Source of the DNA: an uncultured Bacteroidales bacterium
Lineage (GTDB): Bacteria > Bacteroidota > Bacteroidia > Bacteroidales > P3
Assembly: GCA_947097635.1 (NCBI GenBank)
Contig: CAMURW010000089.1
Coordinates: 1-6,544, forward strand
Reading direction: 5' to 3'
DNA: 6,544 nucleotides
Of this stretch, positions 6,506-6,544 are shown piece after piece. The notes under the pieces are model-generated. The model searched no databases. It was not told the origin of the DNA and was given only the letters and a program-made list of their open reading frames with translations. Positions within the stretch are counted from its first letter, which is position 1. Each line of letters starts with the position of its first letter. The translations under genes and the position numbers were made by a program.

Positions 6506-6544
6506 CGTAGCTAATAATTTCCGTGGACTGAGAGAAGTTTCGTA

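Noticed and set aside
6378..6544. Partial gene entering from the right edge on the minus strand
   Set aside because: The frame runs through a near-perfect promoter box and a palindrome, and the peptide shows no recognisable family, so it was kept as an observation and not called a gene.

Overview
The window looks like a chromosomal stretch from a member of the Bacteroidales, most likely of the Prevotella group. This rests on GldF- and GldG-type proteins, a Bacteroidetes-style secreted M28-like protein, AT-rich gene leaders mostly without Shine-Dalgarno sites, and a promoter -7 box of the Bacteroidetes TAnnTTTG type. The genus is inference. No mobile element, tRNA, rRNA or CRISPR was seen.

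All recognisable genes lie on the minus strand, so they are transcribed from right to left. The order is: a 217-base upstream region with a good promoter candidate (6328-6544); a secreted M28-fold protein with a PA domain (6327-4840); the ABC permease GldF (4794-4036); the GldG auxiliary protein (4048-2231); a membrane-anchored DUF4340-type protein (2154-1030); the nucleotidase SurE (995-207); and the start of a small membrane protein that runs off the left edge (202-1). Gaps are 45, -13, 76, 34 and 4 bases, and no convincing terminator lies between the genes, so the block may be one operon. No gene-free stretch exceeds 300 bases.

GldF, GldG and the DUF4340 protein look like one envelope module: an ABC-2-type permease, a periplasmic partner with a membrane segment at each end, and a second single-anchor periplasmic protein. 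The ATPase partner (GldA type) is not in the window. SurE and the small membrane protein look like housekeeping genes sharing the transcript.

The most interesting point is the M28-like protein. It keeps the fold signatures, but four of the six residues that hold and use the zinc ions in active M28 peptidases appear replaced (Ser301, Tyr319, Ser353, Ser380). It is probably a pseudo-peptidase, and its placement ahead of the GldF/GldG/DUF4340 module suggests a binding or scaffolding role in the envelope. A second point is an unusually strong Shine-Dalgarno sequence before gldF that can fold into a hairpin with an upstream anti-Shine-Dalgarno-like CCUCCUU.
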